A DNA stretch of 64,000 nucleotides from Psettodes erumei (Eukaryota; Chordata; Actinopteri; Pleuronectiformes; Psettodidae): assembly GCA_016785225.1 (NCBI GenBank), contig JAFBJZ010000882.1, positions 598,501 through 662,500 on the forward strand. Reading direction: 5' to 3'. Below the pieces are notes generated by a model. The model was not told the origin of the DNA. It did no database searches and worked only from the letters and a program-made list of their open reading frames with translations. The translations under genes and the position numbers were made by a program. Positions 61,301 through 64,000 of this stretch are shown here, one piece after another (position 1 is the first letter of the stretch; each line of letters opens with the position of its first letter).

Positions 61301-63589
61301 ACACACGCTAACACGCTCACTTCCACGCCCCTCCCCGTAGACGCGGATGTTTGACGAGGAGGCAAAAGACAGCCGCAGCGCATCCCTGCACGCAGCCGGC
61401 TGCTCGTCCTCGGGCGCCGGCTCCGGGTTCGGAGAGAGCTACAGCCTCTCCAACCCATCCATCCACGCCGGCGAGGACATTCCACAGCCCACCATCTTCA
61501 ACGGCAAACTCAAGGGTTACCAGCTCAAGGGCATGAACTGGCTGGCAAACCTCTACGAGCAGGTGACCGTGTCCGCCTCTGAATTTAGAGCCCTGTGTTT
61601 GATTTATAGCATTATTTTCTGTGACTCTTTTTTTTTAAGTTATTTTTTTTTATGGTCAATGCTATTTTTGTGAGGTTTTATTGGTATTATAGTAAAATAA
61701 GCTGGAGTGGTCCATGCCGTGGTCTTGCAGTGTCCTTTTTGGCCAGCAGATGATGCAACGATGCTCATTTCAGGATCCCCTCCGTTTAGTCGCCGCATGT
61801 TTTTTGTGTCTTTCAAATGATTCCATCTGACGCCGTGCTCCCTTTTTTTTTTTTTGCACATTGAATGATTAATTTACTCCTTTTGTTTTCTCCTCTCCTC
61901 GCAGGGAATCAATGGAATCCTGGCTGATGAGATGGGGCTGGGAAAGACGGTCCAGAGTATTGCCCTTTTGGCGCACCTAGCAGAGGTGAGAGAGAGAGCA
62001 GCGGGCCAAAGGGCTTCATTCACCGCGCGCTTCCGAAAAACACTCGGTGGAACGTTCGATTGTCTCCGCCACACTGACTTATGAAAGCATCTGACCTCCA
62101 GCCTCTCTGTGCACCTGCATCCTTTAACGAGTCCCTGGTTTCTGGCTGGGCTTTTTTTGCAGGTGCTGGAATATTTCACCGAATGAGTCAGAACTTTTTT
62201 TCATTGTTGCGAATCGCTGATTTGTCAGCTCTGAAGATCTTTTGCTCCCCAAACTCCCCAGGGGAGAAAAAGTGGAAATCAAGGGAAATGCGAGCTTTTC
62301 AGCGCTGGGCCACCGCCGACGGGGGGGGGGGTTTCCTGTTATCGGGTGCCGGCGCGTTACGCGCGCCCACGCGGAGGCCACCTGTCGCGGCTGACGGCGT
62401 ATTCTCTCTTGTCTGTTCCCGCGTAGAGAGACAACATCTGGGGGCCGTTCCTGATCATCTCCCCCGCGTCCACTCTCAACAACTGGCACCAGGAGTTCTC
62501 CCGCTTTGTGCCCAAATTCAAGGTGAGAGCAGGGAAACACCTGCAGATACGCGTCCTTTTTTTTGCTCTTCTGCACTCCTCTAATTAAACCCAGCGCCGT
62601 TCTGTTCCAGTGACAGACGCGTCTGGAGCTCCCCATTAGGGGGCAGCGTTGTCCTTTTTGAAACGTGCGCAGCATCGCTTACGTCGACACTTTACTGCAA
62701 AGCTGTTAATACTTTGCTCGTTGAGGGGCTGTTGTTGCAACAAAAAAACCCAAAACTTTTTGCATGCTTTAACCGGCCCGAGACAGGCTGTGTGCATTCT
62801 TTCAGACTAAAATCCATTTATCAGGCACATCAATGTGTCAGCTTTGCTTGAGTGCCAACACACACACACAGACATACACTCAACTATGCCCATTTTCTTT
62901 GCAAGTTTGGAAATAAATCAATTCCAGTCTGTTTTGCTAATGAGGTGTGAAAAGACCCTATTACACAGCTTGAAGATAAGCTTCCTGAACATTCATAGCA
63001 AGACTGATTGAAAACAATGGAACACCAGCTCGCGCTGAGTGATGTAATGAAGTGTAAAGCTTTTCACATCGCATTCAGCATCAACACGGCCGCGACCGAA
63101 GTCGTGATTCATACAGGATGCTATGCCGAAATGTTTCCCCTGGGAACATCACCGCGGCTCTTGTTTTTAATCGCGTCGCTCAGTGCAGCTCTGAAGCGTT
63201 TCGGAAGGCCGCAGTTTAAGTCCAGGGCAGGTGAGAAAGATGCGCAGAAGCGCCGAATTGCTTTTGAACGCTGCCGATGTGTCCGCCAGGTGCTGCCGTA
63301 CTGGGGGAACCCTCACGATCGGAAGGTGATCCGCAAATTCTGGAGCCAGGTGAGGGTGAAGGGATGTCGGCGGGGAACGCGCAGTTTCTGAAGACACGTA
63401 ATAGCGAGCTGTTCAATCAACTCCGTTTCTCCGTGTGTTTGCACAGAAAACCCTTTACACCCAAAATGCGCCATTCCACGTGGTGATCACGAGCTACCAG
63501 CTGGTGGTCCAGGACGTCAAATACTTCCAGAGGGTCAAGTGGCAGTACATGGTTCTGGACGAGGCCCAGGCTCTGAAAAGCAGCACCAG
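58355..63589 (+). CDS. ino80: INO80 chromatin-remodelling ATPase (N-terminal 660 residues; continues off the window)
   Basis: Fifteen coding exons seen: 58355-58506, 58924-59081, 59246-59313, 59504-59650, 59760-59880, 60023-60228, 60351-60404, 60546-60749, 60883-61087, 61179-61246, 61341-61562, 61905-61985, 62427-62522, 63290-63349, 63447-63589; the remaining exons lie to the right. INO80 is the Snf2-family motor of the INO80 complex, which slides nucleosomes and exchanges H2A.Z in transcription, replication and repair. Visible: start MASGQGG then LAKPLYLQRLERSLRLDSFL; acidic DSDTDSDDSD; lysine-rich nuclear-localisation runs; the DBINO/HSA helical segment (about 303-400, MLYWKKYEKVEKEHRKRAEK); QPTIFNGKLKGYQLKGMNWL opening the ATPase; Walker A DEMGLGKT (about 543-550); ISPASTLNNW; and the DEAQ box (about 652-655). 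The last exon ends AGgtagaa at the break. Exon 3 has two in-frame donors (59075 or 59081). Confidence 0.95.
62633..62647 (+). promoter_or_regulatory. CTCF-like motif in ino80 intron
   Basis: CCATTAGGGGGCAGCG, close to the CTCF core (T in place of C/G at one position). It lies in the intron after exon 14 (ends 62522). Confidence 0.35.
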
Positions 63590-64000
63590 GTAGAAGCGCT
63601 GACGCGAACAGAAAAGCATTTGTCGCCCACAGCGACAAGTGCACCGGATAGAAGTTGGACAGTTCTATGTGTACGACTGGTTAAATTGAGACATAAAGGA
63701 AACAGTAGTGCTGAGAAGCAGTATATTGCTCCAGCTTCCACTTCTCCGCTGACTCTTCTGAGTCAGAAACTGGGGCTCCGGGGGGGCGTTTCGGCTGAAA
63801 CGCCTCCGACTGGGAACTCAGAAATTCCGACTTCCCAGTTGAGACGGAATAAGTCTTTGCAGAACTAACAAGAACGGAGCCCAGCTGGAATGGAAAAACA
63901 CATCCTTCCTCAAAGCTGCGGAACAATAGTCATTAGGAGTCGTCGTCCGCAAGGAACACAGGTGTTAACGAAACGGCCAGAAAACGCAGAACACCTTTTC
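63590..64000 (+). other. ino80: ino80 intron to right edge of window
   Basis: No exon seen after the donor at 63590. The stretch includes an imperfect inverted repeat at about 63810-63840 (ACTGGGAACT ... ACTTCCCAGT). Confidence 0.6.

Overview
The window is a gene-dense stretch of a ray-finned fish (teleost, probably percomorph) chromosome. All recognised genes are intron-containing vertebrate orthologues with compact introns, CA/TG microsatellites are frequent, and several copies of a palindromic dispersed repeat that I remember as common in perciform genomes are present. There is no bacterial, viral or CRISPR content. Exon boundaries were read by hand from splice consensus plus reading-frame continuity. 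Every recognised gene closes without a frame error; ino80 runs off the right edge.

Layout. (1) 185-771, + strand: three in-phase exons of the 3' end of a gene I do not recognise. (2) 4192-21734, - strand: dpf3, a BAF chromatin-remodelling subunit with tandem PHD fingers, including an alternative terminal exon (6756-6919) that gives the short DPF3a-type isoform. (3) 22657-27405, + strand: dcaf4, a WD40 substrate receptor of CUL4-DDB1 ubiquitin ligases. (4) 29287-33409, - strand: zfyve1 (DFCP1), a P-loop and double-FYVE omegasome protein. (5) 34975-35923, + strand: pigh, a GPI-GlcNAc transferase subunit. (6) about 36-48.8 kb: a gene-poor interval with only repeats and 3' UTRs visible. (7) 48845-50153, - strand: rhov, an atypical Rho GTPase. 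(8) 50936-55005, + strand: vps18, the RING-bearing HOPS/CORVET core subunit. (9) about 56.2 kb to the right edge, + strand: ino80, the remodeller ATPase, cut off within its helicase domain just after the DEAQ box.

Three gene pairs are divergent with short shared promoters (dpf3/dcaf4, zfyve1/pigh, rhov/vps18). The gene order joins a block that in human lies on 14q24 (DPF3-DCAF4-ZFYVE1, with PIGH elsewhere on 14q24) to one that in human lies on 15q15 (RHOV-VPS18-INO80). The junction falls in the 36-48.8 kb interval. Functionally, dpf3 and ino80 are chromatin remodellers, while zfyve1 and vps18 act in autophagy and endolysosomal traffic; otherwise the genes are unrelated neighbours.

I found no undescribed multi-gene system. 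The points most worth following up are two GC-AG introns, the dpf3 isoform exon with its own poly(A) signal, a 14-bp AP-1-bearing inverted repeat in a rhov intron, microsatellites acting as 3' splice-site tracts, a tandem in-frame donor and a junction-spanning upstream ORF in ino80, and promoter motifs in the divergent pairs.
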